This document shows positions 7,536 through 15,388 of a DNA stretch of 25,044 bases, piece after piece. The translations under genes were made by a program, and so were the position numbers. Location of the stretch: assembly GCA_041667115.1 (NCBI GenBank), contig JBAYFO010000052.1, positions 1 to 25,044 on the forward strand. Reading direction: 5' to 3'. The DNA is from UBA1563 sp041667115 (GTDB taxonomy: Bacteria; Bacteroidota; Ignavibacteria; Ignavibacteriales; Ignavibacteriaceae). Position 1 is the stretch's first letter, and every line of letters starts with the position of its first letter. Under the pieces are notes generated by a model. That model did not search any database, was not told the DNA's origin, and worked only from the letters and a program-made list of their open reading frames with translations.

Positions 7536-10028
7536 ATGATGAAATATATTTTAATTTGTTTATTAGTTGCTACCGTTGCTTTTGGGCAGCAAAAAACTTT
7601 ATCCGGAAGAATTGTTGATTCTGAATCAGCTGAACCGTTGGGCTCTGTTAATGTTCGAATTAAACAAACTGATAAAGTGATTCGATCGGATGATAAAGGT
7701 TTTTTTCAAATTCCGGAAGAGAACGATATTCCCGAAATTGATTTATTGATTTCGCATGTTGGATATGAACAGGCTACTGTTCGCATTTCCACAGCTACCT
7801 ATGCTAAAGATTTGCTCATTCAATTAAAGAGAAAACTGATTCCCGCGCAAACCGTTTTAGTTACCGCCTCGGTGAACAAGATAGGGGAAACACCTGCAAC
7901 CTTTTCGGAAATTACCGGAAAAGAGATAGAAAAAAAATTCTCTGTTCAAGACATACCGGAATTTTTAAGTACAATTCCGTCAACTACCTATTATTCCGAA
8001 AGCGGGAACGGGATCGGGTATAATTATGTAAGTATCCGGGGATTTGATCAGAGGAGAATTTCCATTTCGGTAAATGGCATCCCACAAAATGATCCCGAAG
8101 ATCATAATGTGTATTGGGTTGATTTTTCTGATATTCTTGCCTCAACAGATTTTATCCAAGTACAGAGAGGTTCCGGAGGAATTTTCGGATATCCTGCTAT
8201 CGGCGGCTCTATCAATATTATTACTTCCAATTTCTCTATGAATAAGTATATCAAAGCTTCTTCAATGTTGGGGAGCTACCATACCCGGAAGTACAGCGTT
8301 TCTGCTTCCAGCGGATTGATTGCTGGGAAATATTCCTTTTCCGGCAAAGTATCTCAAACATTAAGCAGTGGATACCGCGACCGTTCATGGGTGGATTTAA
8401 AATCATATTATTTTTCCATGTCAAGAATTGACGACAACTTTACGACACAAATAAATTTGTTTGGCGGACCAATCAAAGACGGATTAGTCTATAACGGATT
8501 GCCGAAGTTTGCCGTGAAAAACAAAAACTACCGGAAAGACAATCTCTCCTACTGGGAAGCGAATACTACCGACTTTACGTATTCAGATCAACGGCGGGAT
8601 AAAGAAATAGAAAACTTTTCACAGCCTCATTATGAAATGTTGAACGAATATAAAATCAACGATAACATTACTCTTAATTCTGCCTTGTTTTTGGTAATTG
8701 GAAAAGGTTTTTTTGATTTCGACGGCTCGTGGGCTGATACTTCATACTTAAGGCTTACACAGAATGAAGGCTTCTCCAATATCCAATCTCCGGCAAATGC
8801 TTTACTGCGCGGTATGGTTGAGAATAAACAGTATGGATAGATTCCGAGGATTCAAATTAATCATGCAAACGGAGTATTAACATCCGGCCTGGAATTTCGC
8901 AGCCACCGTTCTTTACATTACGGCTCGATTGTTTCGGCGGAAAATATTTCATCCGGCAACATCATTAATTACCGCTACTATGAATTCAACGGAGGAAAAG
9001 ATATTGTTAATGTTTTTGTAAATGAACAATATAAAGTAAATGAACAAATCGGACTGCTCGGTGAATTACAAATTGCTATGAATAAGTACCGTCTTTATAA
9101 TGAAAAATTCATCGGAACAGATTTTTCAATTCGTAATTCTTTCTTTAATCCTCGTGTTGGGGTGAATTACAAATTCACGACTACCGCAAGCGCGTATGCG
9201 TCGTTTGCAAGAGTATCAAGGGAGCCGCGTTTAAACGATTACTATAACGCAGTTGAATCAAGCGGTGGAGCCGTTCCCCAATTTGAAATGAAAAGTGATG
9301 GAAGTTATGATTACACAAAACCTCTCGTTAAACCGGAAACGATGAACAGTCTTGATATCGGGTATTCTTTAAATGAACGAAAGTATCAACTGAATCTTAA
9401 TTTCTTTTACATGTCGTTTGAAAATGAACTTGTAAAGAACGGCAGGCTGGATATTTTTGGCGCACCGATAATGGGGAATGCAAAACAAACCGTTCATTCC
9501 GGGATTGAGTTCTCTTCAACCGTAAAACCTGTTGAGAATTTGCAAATTATATTTAACGCTACATACAGCCAAAATAAAATTAAAGATGCGGCATCATTTA
9601 TTACATATTACGATGCGGATGGAAATTCCTATGTAACAAACTTATCCTTAGATGGCAACCATATCGGCGGTTTCCCGGATATTCTTGCCAATGCTTCTGT
9701 CCGTTATTCTTTAAACAATTTTTACTTTCAACTTGACGGCAGATATTCCGGTAAAATCTTTTCGGATAATTACGGCGATCAACTAAAAAACTATTTGGCA
9801 AAATATCCCAATTTTGTTGATTACACCGATAATATAAACGATGCGTTTTTCGTACTGAATTTTTATACCGGTTATGAAGTGAATATTTTTAACACGCAAA
9901 CAAAATCAAAATTGTTTTTACAGGTAAATAATGTTTTTAATACATATTATGCGATGTACGCTATTGGAAAAGAATTTTTCCCTGCCGCCGAACGCAATTT
10001 TGTAGCAGGTTTACAAGTAGGTATTTAA
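7536..10028 (+). pseudogene. TonB-dependent receptor (probable thiamine/precursor uptake), interrupted by one in-frame TAG
   Basis: The frame encodes about 830 residues if the TAG at 8838-8840 is passed. It has a signal peptide (MMKYILICLL...VAFG), a carboxypeptidase-regulatory-like domain (about 20-107), a plug domain with 'YVSIRGFDQRRISISVNGIP' and 'GSGGIFGYPAIGGSINIIT' (about 115-235), then a barrel that ends at 10028 with 'NFVAGLQVGI'. The stop splits the barrel after QYG. The frame resumes at once as IPRIQINHANGVLTSGLEF and continues to ATG 9078 and beyond in the same frame, so there is no frameshift. TGG to TAG, a single change, would give QYGWIPRI, which fits the family. The TPP riboswitch upstream and thiamine kinase one base downstream point to thiamine or a precursor as substrate. 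It could be a real nonsense mutation, strain variation or an assembly error. TAG also ends two other genes here (10684, 15266), so it acts as a normal stop in this genome. Confidence 0.88.
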
Positions 10029-10029
10029 A

Positions 10030-10686
10030 ATGAAAAAATGTTTGATCATCGGGAATGGAAAAGCGCCTGAAAAAAAGACAATTTTATTCCTGATGAAAAA
10101 AGGATACGACACAATTATCTGCGCTGACGGAGGATTGCGTCATGTGCATAAATTAAAGATCACTCCTCACTATATCATTGGCGATTTTGATTCGGTTGAT
10201 AAAGACCTGCTGGAACGTTACCGGAATAAATCCATGATTATTCAGGTGAAAAGACAGGATAATACCGACATTGAAAAATGTTTAATGCATGCAGTTAAAC
10301 TGAAATTTACAAATGCTATTCTCTTAAGTGTTACGGGGGATAGGCTGGACCATTCGTATTGCAATCTTGGAATTGCCTTGAAGTTCTTTAACAGAATTGA
10401 TGTGAAAATTATTTCGGAAACTTCCATTCTTTCAGTTTATGAGAAACAAATTAGTTTGAGTACAAAAAGGGGAGAATATGTTTCTCTTTATGCGTTCGAT
10501 AAGAAAACCAAAATAACCTCCCGCGGATTGAAATATCCTTTAAAAGAAACACCGCTTCCATTTGGCGTAAGGGAAAGTACCAGCAATGTAGCTGTTGCCG
10601 ATAGTGTTACACTCAATATTAACTATGGTAAAATATTTGTGATTAGAGATTTTGAAACGATGAAGAAATATGATCTCTTTAGCTAG
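10030..10686 (+). CDS. thiN: Thiamine pyrophosphokinase
   Basis: This 218-residue protein transfers pyrophosphate from ATP to thiamine, giving TPP directly. Motifs of the family are visible: CADGG (31-35), IIGDFDSVD (49-57), RQDNTDIEKC (75-84) and VTGDRLDHSY (101-110), where acidic residues bind Mg-ATP and the DH region belongs to the active site. Length matches the single-domain bacterial enzyme. It is cytosolic. It starts one base after the receptor stop and overlaps the permease start by 17 bases, so receptor, kinase and permease form one transcript under the TPP riboswitch. This fits salvage of imported thiamine rather than de novo synthesis. The ATG at 10030 has no clear ribosome site of its own and probably relies on coupling. 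Confidence 0.93.
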   Translation: MKKCLIIGNGKAPEKKTILFLMKKGYDTIICADGGLRHVHKLKITPHYIIGDFDSVDKDLLERYRNKSMIIQVKRQDNTDIEKCLMHAVKLKFTNAILLSVTGDRLDHSYCNLGIALKFFNRIDVKIISETSILSVYEKQISLSTKRGEYVSLYAFDKKTKITSRGLKYPLKETPLPFGVRESTSNVAVADSVTLNINYGKIFVIRDFETMKKYDLFS

Positions 10687-12064
10687 CCTTGATATTTCAA
10701 TTATCCTGATTTTTTTTGGACTCCTTTTCTTTATTGGGTTCTATTTTTCACGGCGGAAAAGCAGTGAACCGGAAGATTATCTTCTCGGCGGAAGAAATTT
10801 AACTCTGTTCCTTTTTGTCTTAACAAATGTTTCTACCTGGTATGGTGGAGTTTTGGGGATTGCGGAATTTACTTACAATTATGGTCTGGCAAGCTGGTTT
10901 ACCCAGGGCTTACCCTATTACATTTTTGCTTTTATCTTTGCACTTCTTTTTGCAAAAAAAATCCGGGTGGCTTCTCTCTTTACACTTCCTGAAAAACTGA
11001 GAGAGACGTATGGAAAAAAGGTTGGACTTCTTTCTGCGTTGGTTGTATTTATTCTTGTTTCTCCCGCTCCTTATTTGCTGATGCTTGCAAATATCTTTAC
11101 CATGCTTTTTAAGACCAATTTACTTACCGGTTTAGCAATAGCGCTGTTCCTTATTCTTCCTTACATGCTAAAGGGAGGATATCGTGCAGATATTTATACC
11201 GATGCATTTCAATTCTTTATTATGTTCGGCGGGTTTATTTTGTTTTTTTACTTCTGCTGGAACTCAATTGGAGATTTTACTTTCCTCACGAGTAATTTAC
11301 CTGCAACTCATCTTCAATTAACCGGCGGAGCTTCGCCATTATTTATTCTTGTCTGGTTTTTAATTGCACTCTGGACATTTGCAGATCCCGGATTTCATCA
11401 ACGATGTAATGCTGCAAAGAGCGGAGAAGTGGCAGTAAAAGGAATTTTGATCTCTATCGTTCTTTGGGCTTTATTTGATTTTCTCACTACCGCAACGGGA
11501 CTCTATGCAAGGGCTGTCTTTCCTAATTTGAAAAATCCTTCTCTCTCTTTTTTCCTTTTGGCGGATAAGATTTTATCTCCCGGATTTAAAGGAATATTCT
11601 ATGCGGGAGTATTTGCCACAATCCTTTCAACGTTTAACAGTTTAATGTTTTTAAGCGCAACTACGCTGGGGAATGATTTTATTTCTCAATTATCGCGCAA
11701 GAATGATTCAAAAATTGTTTTTAATACTAAATTCGGATTACTGCTTACGGCAATTGCCGGTGCATTATTTGCCTACTTTATTCCTTCCGTAGTACAATTA
11801 TGGTACACAATCGGGTCAATAGCTATACCGGGAATTATATTTTTGGTTATCGGTTCTTATTATGATTCATTTAGGATTGAGAAGAATTTTGCCGCTGCAG
11901 AAATTATTTTTGCTTCAGGAACGTCCCTACTCTGGTTCTTTGTTAAAAAATTTATACCAAACGAATCAGCATGGTTTCAAATTGAACCGATGATTGTGGG
12001 GTTAACTACAGCGCTGGGTATTCATCTCATCGGAATGGCAAGGATTAAAAGAATTTTCAAATGA
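10670..12064 (+). CDS. Sodium:solute symporter-family permease, putative thiamine transporter
   Basis: This 464-residue integral membrane protein has about 12-13 hydrophobic helices and the solute:sodium symporter (SSS) pattern: an N-terminal helix followed by SRRKSSEPEDYLLGGRNL (28-45), STWYGG (about 56-61), and later 'DPGFHQRCNAAKS'. It should import a solute with sodium across the inner membrane. The substrate is inferred from position: it overlaps thiamine pyrophosphokinase by 17 bases and lies downstream of the TPP riboswitch and a TonB receptor. In many Bacteroidota the corresponding slot holds PnuT, which is a different family. An SSS-family candidate thiamine transporter (ThiV) has been proposed from comparative genomics elsewhere; I cannot say whether this is the same lineage. 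Thiamine, HMP or a thiazole are all possible. Confidence 0.85.
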   Translation: MISLASLDISIILIFFGLLFFIGFYFSRRKSSEPEDYLLGGRNLTLFLFVLTNVSTWYGGVLGIAEFTYNYGLASWFTQGLPYYIFAFIFALLFAKKIRVASLFTLPEKLRETYGKKVGLLSALVVFILVSPAPYLLMLANIFTMLFKTNLLTGLAIALFLILPYMLKGGYRADIYTDAFQFFIMFGGFILFFYFCWNSIGDFTFLTSNLPATHLQLTGGASPLFILVWFLIALWTFADPGFHQRCNAAKSGEVAVKGILISIVLWALFDFLTTATGLYARAVFPNLKNPSLSFFLLADKILSPGFKGIFYAGVFATILSTFNSLMFLSATTLGNDFISQLSRKNDSKIVFNTKFGLLLTAIAGALFAYFIPSVVQLWYTIGSIAIPGIIFLVIGSYYDSFRIEKNFAAAEIIFASGTSLLWFFVKKFIPNESAWFQIEPMIVGLTTALGIHLIGMARIKRIFK

Positions 12065-12076
12065 GTTAAAACTCAA

Positions 12077-12123
12077 AACTGATAACTGAATACTGAAAAC
12101 TGCTTCGCCGCGGCGAACTGAAA
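12077..12123 (+). repeat. Heptamer tandem repeat with adjoining 14-bp GC-rich palindrome
   Basis: AACTGAT, AACTGAA, TACTGAA and AACTG follow each other (12077-12102). They are followed by the perfect palindrome TTCGCCGCGGCGAA (12104-12117), then another CTGAA at 12118-12122 continuing from AA 12116-12117. The palindrome is much more GC-rich than its surroundings. It sits just after the thiamine operon (stop 12064), so the stem could end the transcript, but there is no T run. It resembles dispersed intergenic repeats of the REP/MITE kind; only one copy is seen in this window. Confidence 0.6.
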
Positions 12124-12174
12124 GAGGAATGATTCGAGTTGAGGGAGAAAAGTGTTTTGTAGAGATTGATTTAA

Positions 12175-13782
12175 ATGATATTTTTAAGAAAGTTTTATTT
12201 GGATGTAATGAAAAAGAATGTTACGACTGCCGAAATAAATTCTTCTCCGTGGATAAAACCACTCTCACTAATCATCGGGATTAGTTTTGCAATCTATTTT
12301 GTAAACCGATGGATTGATTCACTCCTCATTCAAGCGAATTTAGAATCAATATTCTATATTTTTTTCAATAAAGATGTTGGGACACTTACCAATACTTTGG
12401 GCGGTCTGGGAGAATTAGTTACCGCTGTTCTAGCTATAGAAATTACTGTTATTGCAATCATCGTACAATTGGCTGCAACCAAGTATTCATCAAAAATTAT
12501 GAATTTATTCATCGAGGATAAAAAAAATATTTCGGTTATCGGGCTTTTTATTATCACCGGAGTAAATACAATACTAGTAACAAATACCATAAGATCAGAT
12601 TTTGTTACGCTCTATAGTGTTGCGTTTAACTTATTGCTGATCATTTTTAGTTTGATGATTGTCCTTCCTCATTTTAATTATGTGTTCAATTTTTTAAGTC
12701 CGGATAATTTTCTTTCGTACGTTAAAATAAAATCAATTAAACTTCTTGATGATGTTATTTTAGGGAAAGAAAAGGATATTCTTAAGGCTAAAGGCAAACT
12801 GGCAAAACACATTAACTTCTTTGGTGATATTGCGCTTAACTCGGTTTTCCAAAATGATAGAGCGGTAACACTTTTATGTATAAATGCTTTACGAGAAATT
12901 CTCGAAGAATATTTAGACAAAAAAGCACAGTTGCCTGAAACGTGGTTTAAACTTTCGGGTGATGAATATTTTGATCCTGATTTTTCAAGTTACTCACAGT
13001 ATGTTATGAATCAGATTGAGGAGCAAAAAGTATTAGTTGAAAGAAAAATATTCGGACTTCTTGAATTGGTATTTAACAACTCCCGGCTAACGTTGCGTGA
13101 TGTAGCTTCCGGCGTGCTTCTCAATTCAGAACTTATAGCTATTAAAGCAATGCAGGTTAAGGATAAAGGGGCTTTGACTTGCGCATTCCAATATTTTAAT
13201 TCTTACCTTCGTATTGCCATTAGAGAAAAAGATCCTCGTTCAGCATTTAACACGTTCGAACATTACCGGATTGTGGCTGAAGAATTACTAGTAGGAAATG
13301 CCGGAGAAGTTGAAAAAATTGCTTTTTATTTCCGGTACTACGGACAGGAAGCAAATAAAAACCAAGTATTCTTTATTCTTGAAACTGCTGCACATGATTT
13401 ATGCAGGCTAAATGAAGTCGCCTACGATTTAAATGTCCCAAATCTTAAAACTCTTCTCATGCAATTTCTTCAACTTGATGAACCGATTGAAGAATCGAAT
13501 GAGAAAGGAGTTGATACAAAAGAACTTTCTCTAATCGGAGTGCGCATCGCACAAGTTAAGTTGGCAGGGTATTACCTGTTGAAAGGAGAAAAGGAATTAG
13601 CAAGAATTATTTATCAGGACATGACCATTGAACCGATGAGCAGAATTGAAAAAATAAAAGATCTAATTTTTAACACAACTACTGAAGAATTCTGGGAAAT
13701 TACTCCCCGCGGAATAAATTTTTACTATGTCCCGCCCGAAAGGCGTGAAGCTTTGAGAGAATTCTTTTCCTGGTTCGAGTGA
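12175..13782 (+). CDS. DUF2254-like membrane protein with long helical cytosolic tail
   Basis: This 535-residue protein has four predicted membrane helices (about 29-46, 80-101, 117-137 and 143-164) followed by about 370 hydrophilic, mostly helical residues. The segment 'ITVIAIIVQLAATKYSSKI' followed by 'VIGLFIITGVNTILV' resembles the DUF2254 membrane domain, where an 'LQLAS..FSPR' motif sits between helices 2 and 3. The match is partial and the C-terminal part is not one I recognise. Function is unknown. The ATG at 12175 is preceded by an in-frame TAA at 12172; an internal ATG at 12208 (MKKNV) is an alternative start. Neither has a strong ribosome site. No functional link with its neighbours is evident. 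Confidence 0.65.
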   Translation: MIFLRKFYLDVMKKNVTTAEINSSPWIKPLSLIIGISFAIYFVNRWIDSLLIQANLESIFYIFFNKDVGTLTNTLGGLGELVTAVLAIEITVIAIIVQLAATKYSSKIMNLFIEDKKNISVIGLFIITGVNTILVTNTIRSDFVTLYSVAFNLLLIIFSLMIVLPHFNYVFNFLSPDNFLSYVKIKSIKLLDDVILGKEKDILKAKGKLAKHINFFGDIALNSVFQNDRAVTLLCINALREILEEYLDKKAQLPETWFKLSGDEYFDPDFSSYSQYVMNQIEEQKVLVERKIFGLLELVFNNSRLTLRDVASGVLLNSELIAIKAMQVKDKGALTCAFQYFNSYLRIAIREKDPRSAFNTFEHYRIVAEELLVGNAGEVEKIAFYFRYYGQEANKNQVFFILETAAHDLCRLNEVAYDLNVPNLKTLLMQFLQLDEPIEESNEKGVDTKELSLIGVRIAQVKLAGYYLLKGEKELARIIYQDMTIEPMSRIEKIKDLIFNTTTEEFWEITPRGINFYYVPPERREALREFFSWFE

Positions 13783-13830
13783 AACGGATTTTATAAAATA
13801 AAAGTTGAATAATTTAGATTTTATCCATAA

Positions 13831-13844
13831 ACTTGTGCACAAGT
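13831..13844 (+). promoter_or_regulatory. 14-bp perfect palindrome upstream of the GldL-like operon, possible operator
   Basis: ACTTGTGCACAAGT is a perfect palindrome in the 184-base gap before the GTG at 13967. A weak promoter candidate follows (TTGTTA 13859-13864, 18 bases, TAAGAT 13883-13888), so a dimeric regulator bound here would sit just upstream of the -35 box. The symmetry is observed directly; the function is inferred. The palindrome was not noticed elsewhere in the window. Confidence 0.35.
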
Positions 13845-13966
13845 ATTCAGATAAATTATTGTTACGTAGTTTTAACCAGGTCTAAGATAGTATACTGAAG
13901 TTAAGAATAATTGTCCTTTAAGAGCCAAACAAGTATTTTTTTTCAATAAATGTAAGGAGATAAAAA

Positions 13967-14641
13967 GTGGATTCACATACAAACAAGGCAAACAACCCAA
14001 AAACAGGTTTTGGAAAATGGATGGTTCATACGGTAATACCGAATTACGCAAACAACGTACAGGGTGTTGTTTACATGGGGGCTGCCGTACTTATTATCAT
14101 TGTCGGGTTAAGAGGTTTGGGCTCGGTAGCCGGAAAAATTGCAATTGTTCCAAAATTTTTTTTAGGTGTTGACGGAAAGATTGATCCTAATTGGGTAATG
14201 GGAGCTTTATTTCTAGAATTTCTTTTATTGCTCGTGTTATCCCTGGTTACCTTTTTTACACCGGAAGATCAACATGGTTCTGTAGCCGAACATAATCCAA
14301 AAGCGGTAGAAAAATTTGGAATAGATGTAAACACAATCAAGCAAGAACTTTCACAACTGAAAGGAATTGCTTATGAAGATCTAAAAGTGATAGATGACTA
14401 CGTTGAAAAAATGACACAGATATCAAAACGTTTAGCTCATATGAACCAAGAATATCTTGCCGCAGTAAATGAAGTAAAGCAAACATATAAAGCGGATACT
14501 TTTAGAGCGATGGCAATTGAAGAATTAAAAGGGATTGATGTATACGTAGATAAAATTGCCGGACTAACACAAAAAATTACCGGTATTAGAAATGAATACA
14601 TGAAAACAATGAATGAATTCAAACAAAGTATTAAAGTTTAA
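13967..14641 (+). CDS. GldL/PorL-like two-TM motor-type membrane protein
   Basis: This 224-residue protein has two membrane helices (about 33-52 and 76-97) and then a long helical cytosolic tail. 'MGAAVLIIIVGLRG' in TM1 and 'LFLEFLLLLVLSLVTFFTPED' ending TM2 resemble GldL/PorL of the type IX secretion and gliding motor, including an acidic residue (E84) inside TM2 where GldL has a functionally important glutamate. Length is close to GldL (about 215). It differs by a 25-residue loop between the helices. The tail contains two similar ~40-residue segments (135-175 and 183-223). The start is GTG, chosen for AAGGAGA at 13954-13960 six bases upstream; the next ATG is at residue 20. The next gene begins 18 bases downstream and has one TM helix, as GldM does. 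The assignment is by topology and local similarity, not full-length recognition. Confidence 0.5.
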   Translation: MDSHTNKANNPKTGFGKWMVHTVIPNYANNVQGVVYMGAAVLIIIVGLRGLGSVAGKIAIVPKFFLGVDGKIDPNWVMGALFLEFLLLLVLSLVTFFTPEDQHGSVAEHNPKAVEKFGIDVNTIKQELSQLKGIAYEDLKVIDDYVEKMTQISKRLAHMNQEYLAAVNEVKQTYKADTFRAMAIEELKGIDVYVDKIAGLTQKITGIRNEYMKTMNEFKQSIKV

Positions 14642-14659
14642 CCAAGTTGAGGAACAAAA

Positions 14660-15268
14660 ATGAAGAAGAATTTAGTTTATTTTATCCTCTATCTTGTTTT
14701 GCTGACGGAGTTACTGGTTGTTATTACCGAGCGAGATGAATATGAAGACACACAGACAATTATAAGGCAGAAATTGCTTAAAAATTTAGTAACTGTCTTA
14801 AAGAGCCCAATTATAATGGCGATTCCGCAGAAAAAATCTGATTATAATGTTGGAGAGACAAACTCAAATGGGTTTACTGTTGTTATGACTCCGCTGGGTT
14901 TAGCTTCCGATGAAGAGAAAAAAGGAGTTGAATTTTTTATAAGTATAGCGCCGGGTGCTTCTAAACCTTCCGGATGGCCTGATGATATATTGAATTTAAA
15001 AAATGGAACTTCTGACTTTTGGATCGAAAAAAACTCGGAAGGGAATGGAATATTTCATGGGAGTTTTTCCAATGTTGGTGAATATGAATTCATAGCCAGA
15101 TGCGAAGTTGCAAGGCAATATCCTAGTTATCTTGAAGGAACTCCCTTGATGGATTCTTTGAAAGTTGAAGTTCCGGATCTTAAGTCAGTTTCAAGCAAGC
15201 CAGAAAGTTTTTCTATCAGCGCGAAACGCCAAGGCGGTAAAGTTGCTAAAGGTATAGAGGTATATTAG
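14660..15268 (+). CDS. Single-TM periplasmic protein, possible N-terminal half of a split GldM/PorM
   Basis: This 202-residue protein has one N-terminal membrane helix (about 5-23, with E17 inside the hydrophobic stretch) and no obvious cleavage site. A short helical segment follows, and then a beta-rich periplasmic domain (about 50-175, with 'GFTVVMTPLGLASD' and 'GIFHGSFSNVGEYEFIA'). The C-terminus is basic and disordered. I do not recognise a named family. Placed 18 bases after a GldL-like gene, with a charged residue in its TM, it occupies the GldM position of a GldL-GldM motor, but it lacks the later beta domains of GldM. GAGGA at 14649-14653 supports the start. The stop is TAG. Confidence 0.55.
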   Translation: MKKNLVYFILYLVLLTELLVVITERDEYEDTQTIIRQKLLKNLVTVLKSPIIMAIPQKKSDYNVGETNSNGFTVVMTPLGLASDEEKKGVEFFISIAPGASKPSGWPDDILNLKNGTSDFWIEKNSEGNGIFHGSFSNVGEYEFIARCEVARQYPSYLEGTPLMDSLKVEVPDLKSVSSKPESFSISAKRQGGKVAKGIEVY

Positions 15269-15277
15269 GTCGTCTTA

Positions 15278-15319
15278 ACATTTATAATAATCTTTTCTAT
15301 AGGGGATTATTATAAATGT
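15278..15319 (+). repeat. Perfect 15-bp inverted repeat (long AT-rich hairpin)
   Basis: ACATTTATAATAATC (15278-15292) and GATTATTATAAATGT (15305-15319) are exact reverse complements around a 12-base loop. It begins nine bases after the TAG at 15268. There is no T run, so it is not a classic intrinsic terminator. It may stabilise or process the transcript, or act as a protein-binding site, between two genes that probably work together. Confidence 0.7.
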
Positions 15320-15347
15320 ATATCTTGATTTAGTTCACAAATTAATT

Positions 15348-15375
15348 TGATAAGTTGTGATAAGTTTGATTAATT
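15348..15375 (+). promoter_or_regulatory. Tandem direct repeats just upstream of the secreted beta protein gene
   Basis: TGATAAGTT occurs at 15348-15356 and 15358-15366, with a related TGATTAATT at 15367-15375. The first two are 10 bases apart, about one helical turn, which is the spacing of paired regulator sites. They end just before the purine-rich ribosome site AAAGAGAG (15377-15384) for ATG 15389. The repetition is observed; a regulatory role is a guess. Confidence 0.3.
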
Positions 15376-15388
15376 CAAAGAGAGTTAT

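Noticed and set aside
8838..8840. Recoding of TAG as an amino acid in this organism
   Set aside because: TAG also terminates the thiamine kinase (10684-10686) and the 202-residue protein (15266-15268) at sensible ends, so general reassignment is unlikely.
9078..10028. Separate gene starting at ATG 9078
   Set aside because: It is the same frame as the receptor and encodes only the second half of a barrel without a signal peptide; it is the remainder after the TAG at 8838.
12129..12284. 51-codon open frame overlapping the start of the DUF2254-like gene, with a CxxxxCxxC pattern
   Set aside because: The purine-rich AGAGGA touches the ATG directly, leaving no spacing, and most of the frame lies inside a longer gene in another frame; no family is recognised.
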